From: Candidatus Uhrbacteria bacterium RIFCSPLOWO2_02_FULL_48_12
Lineage (GTDB): Bacteria; Patescibacteriota; Patescibacteriia; GWA2-46-9
Reading direction: 5' to 3'
NCBI GenBank assembly: GCA_001791425.1
Contig: MGEP01000011.1
Span: 7,457-20,616 of the forward strand
Length of the DNA stretch: 13,160 nt
Both the position numbers and the translations under genes were made by a program. Numbering within the stretch: the stretch's first letter is position 1; each line of letters starts with the position of its first letter. This document shows, one piece after another, positions 11,189-13,160 of the stretch. The notes below the pieces were generated by a model, which saw only the letters and a list, made by a program, of their open reading frames with translations, was not told where the DNA came from and made no database searches.

Positions 11189-12901
11189 ATGCCGTATATC
11201 TTTATTCAGCTTAGCGCTATCTTGGGCATTGCCTTGGCGGTTTCATTTGTCGTTAAACAATTGCGCCAGCCCTTGGTTATTGGTTATATATTGACAGGCA
11301 TAATAGTTGGGCCAATGTTTCTGGGGCTCGTGCACCCGACTGACGCCATTGAGTCGTTTGGCCAGCTTGGCGTCGCTCTCTTGCTGTTTATTGTTGGCCT
11401 TAGCTTAAAACCGGAAATGATTAGAGACGTGGGCCGGCCCGCCATTATTACCGGGCTTGGACAAATCATTTTTACCACTATTTTTGGTTTTGCCCTAGCG
11501 ACCGCTCTTCATTTTGACTTGGTGGCCGCTCTTTACTTGGCAGTGGCCTTTACTTTTTCCAGCACTATCATAGTTTTACAGCTTCTTTACGACAAAGAAG
11601 AACAAGACACGCTATATGGCCGCATTGCCATCGGTTTTCTTTTGGTGCAGGACGGCGCGGCCCTTTTGCTGTTTTTATTTTTGACGAGTACCAGCGCCGC
11701 GGCCGGCAGTTTTTACGAATTTACAGCTCTCATGTTATTGAAGATTTTAACCATAGTTATCGCGGGTTATATACTCAGCCGACAGTTAATGCCGCGCATT
11801 GATATTGCTTTTGCCCGAAGCCGCGAAGTCTTATTCCTTTTTGCGCTGGCTACGGCCTTAAGTTTGGCCACGCTTTTTAGGGCCTTGGGGTTCTCTTTTG
11901 AGCTGGGGGCGCTGGCCGCTGGAGTCATTCTTTCCAGCTCACCATACCAGCGCGAAATAGCCGCGCGGCTTGGCACACTGCGCGATTTCTTTCTCATCAT
12001 GTTTTTTGTTGTGTTGGGTACCAGTGTTTCTTTTGATATTATCAGCGGCTCATGGTTCGCCATAATAATTTTTTCGTTATTCATCCTCATTGGCAATCCT
12101 TTGGTCGTTATTATATTGATGCGGCACCTTGGTTATACTTTGGAGGCGGGATTTTATGCTGGTTTAACCGTCGCTCAAATCAGCGAGTTTTCATTGATTC
12201 TCCTGACCCTCGGAGTTCGTCTTAATCACCTGGATGCTTCTATTGTTGGTTTTGCCACAGTCGTTGGTTTGGTGACAATTTTTGTGTCTTCGTATTTTAT
12301 GATAAATAATAGAAGGCTATTTAAATTCATGGAGCCGCGGCTTAGACGTATTTTAAACGATAATGGCGGCGGTCTCTCCAAGACATTACCGCGGCGCGGT
12401 TGTCAAGTTATTTTATTCGGTTGTCATCGCTTAGGCACCGGCATCGTCAGTGTTTTAAAAGAGCTTAATTTGACGTACCTCGTCGTTGATCATGATCCTG
12501 ATATTATTAAATCGTTAAATAGCGACAATATCCAGTGCGTTTTTGGCGCGGCTGATGATTTTGGTTTTCTGGACACCTTGCCGATAGCGCAGTGCCGAAC
12601 TATTATATCTACCATTCCTGAAACGGCAGTCAATGAAGCCCTGACCGAATATGTGCGGCGGCATAATCAGGAAGCGATTATTCTTTGCATTGCCAATCAT
12701 CATCATCAGGCGGCGTCGCTCTATGCCGCCGGGGCGACTTATGTAATAGTGCCGCCGTATCTGGGACGCCGTTATCTTATTGAATTATTACGGGAATATG
12801 GTTTAAATGAACACGGTTATCTGACCGAACGCCGTCTGCATGAAAATGAACTTCGCTATATTGAAAACGGAGGTAATTTATCCAGCACTTTCAGTACCTA
12901 A
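11189..12901 (+). CDS. CPA2-family cation/proton antiporter with TrkA-N domain (KefB/KefC-like)
   Basis: 570 residues. The N-terminal ~380 residues form a CPA2 Na+/K+-H+ exchanger membrane domain with about 12 hydrophobic helices; recognisable segments are LRQPLVIGYILTGIIVGP (25-42), LLLFIVGLSLKP (64-75), FTFSSTIIVLQLL (121-133) and LLVQDGAALLL (151-161), with Gln-Asp (154-155) at the ion site as in KefC-type proteins. Residues about 404-540 are a Rossmann TrkA-N/RCK domain (VILFGCHRLGTGIV, then YLVVDHDPDIIKSL). The nucleotide loop reads GCHRLG, with His413 in place of the usual second glycine. Substrate (K+ or Na+) cannot be told. It overlaps no gene and follows DUF192 by 9 nt with an ATTTATG start. 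Confidence 0.93.
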   Translation: MPYIFIQLSAILGIALAVSFVVKQLRQPLVIGYILTGIIVGPMFLGLVHPTDAIESFGQLGVALLLFIVGLSLKPEMIRDVGRPAIITGLGQIIFTTIFGFALATALHFDLVAALYLAVAFTFSSTIIVLQLLYDKEEQDTLYGRIAIGFLLVQDGAALLLFLFLTSTSAAAGSFYEFTALMLLKILTIVIAGYILSRQLMPRIDIAFARSREVLFLFALATALSLATLFRALGFSFELGALAAGVILSSSPYQREIAARLGTLRDFFLIMFFVVLGTSVSFDIISGSWFAIIIFSLFILIGNPLVVIILMRHLGYTLEAGFYAGLTVAQISEFSLILLTLGVRLNHLDASIVGFATVVGLVTIFVSSYFMINNRRLFKFMEPRLRRILNDNGGGLSKTLPRRGCQVILFGCHRLGTGIVSVLKELNLTYLVVDHDPDIIKSLNSDNIQCVFGAADDFGFLDTLPIAQCRTIISTIPETAVNEALTEYVRRHNQEAIILCIANHHHQAASLYAAGATYVIVPPYLGRRYLIELLREYGLNEHGYLTERRLHENELRYIENGGNLSSTFST

Positions 12902-12917
12902 ACTAACTTATTCATTT

Positions 12918-13160
12918 ATGGACAAAACTAAAATAATGATCGGCACCATTCTAGTCGTGCTTTTAATCGGTGGTTTTATTTATCTAAAAAATAACCAGCC
13001 GACACCAAGTTCGCAAGGCGCGGTGAGGGGTATTCCGGATATTGCCAATCCTAATAATGATTCTAACACTAGCACCAAAAATATGGATACTAATAATTCA
13101 AAACAATATTCATTTCCGGGGGTGCTGCCGCCGGATCGCATTAAAGACAAACAGGCGATT
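12918..13160 (+). CDS. Membrane-anchored protein, N-terminal part; possibly a cyclophilin-type PPIase (cut by window edge)
   Basis: 81 codons are visible, open to the right edge. A short basic N-terminus (MDKTKI) and a TM helix (about 7-23, IMIGTILVVLLIGGFIYL) are followed by a Ser/Asn/Thr-rich linker and then YSFPGVLPPDRIKDKQAI. The last stretch resembles the lead-in to cyclophilin domains of related bacteria ('GVLP...I..KQA.I.T..G'), but the catalytic part is outside the window, so this is tentative. ATTTATG start, no SD; 16 nt after the antiporter stop. Confidence 0.6.
   Translation, partial: MDKTKIMIGTILVVLLIGGFIYLKNNQPTPSSQGAVRGIPDIANPNNDSNTSTKNMDTNNSKQYSFPGVLPPDRIKDKQAI

Overview
The window looks like a piece of a small-genome bacterium of the Candidate Phyla Radiation (Patescibacteria, probably a Parcubacteria-type lineage). 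This is an inference from gene style: tandem membrane-anchored cohesin/Ig-like surface proteins, SD-poor translation starts, a short FtsB-like protein beside a PH-domain membrane protein, a SurA_N-like protein without a PPIase domain, and many short palindromic and AT-rich intergenic repeats. TGA is used as an ordinary stop.

Layout. Bases 1-1906 hold two tandem paralogous surface proteins (the first cut by the window edge). 1947-2324 is rplU with a good promoter. 2363-4429 (minus strand) is dnaB followed by recR. 4430-4752 is a gene-free divergent region with a MITE-like inverted repeat and a promoter for the next gene. 4753-5442 is a small TM-helix (MscS-like) membrane protein. 5510-5581 is tRNA-Lys, followed by a terminator, a chain of perfect hairpins and a duplicated tRNA-Lys 3' end whose T-loop is interrupted by a hairpin. 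5844-7917 is a plus-strand cluster: PH-domain protein, FtsB/DivIC-like protein, membrane-anchored SurA_N-like protein. 8034-8322 carries tRNA-Thr(CGU) and tRNA-Gly(CCC) on the minus strand, with a tRNA D-arm fragment and nested inverted repeats around tRNA-Thr. 8504-10182 is ftsE-ftsX. 10201-10664 is an unusual tRNA locus. 10679-12901 is a DUF192 protein and a Kef/CPA2-type antiporter with a TrkA-N domain. A truncated membrane-anchored protein, probably a cyclophilin, runs off the right edge.

Most interesting: at 10217-10637 the parts of one complete tRNA (best read as Arg-UCU) lie in three pieces. The interruptions are a 105-nt insert in the anticodon loop and a 245-nt insert in the T-loop. 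The second insert contains an entire, intact tRNA-Gln(UUG) gene with its own TATAAT box. Each insert is closed by a 12-14 bp helix and the two share terminal sequence (GCACC/GGTGCGGGG). The joined tRNA has perfect acceptor, anticodon and T stems, and differs from the nested tRNA-Gln at three compensatory base pairs. Both tRNAs also sit on an extended acceptor helix (11-13 positions) built from related leader and trailer sequence. The tRNA-Thr locus and the tRNA-Lys 3' duplicate show the same theme: palindromes inserted in tRNA loops or extending the acceptor stem. This is either a set of undescribed bacterial tRNA introns and nested tRNA genes, or a family of small palindromic mobile elements that target tRNA hairpin loops. 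The sequence alone does not separate the two.

Cell-division and envelope genes (ftsE, ftsX, FtsB-like, PH-domain, SurA_N-like, surface proteins) and replication/repair genes (dnaB, recR) make up most of the ordinary protein content.
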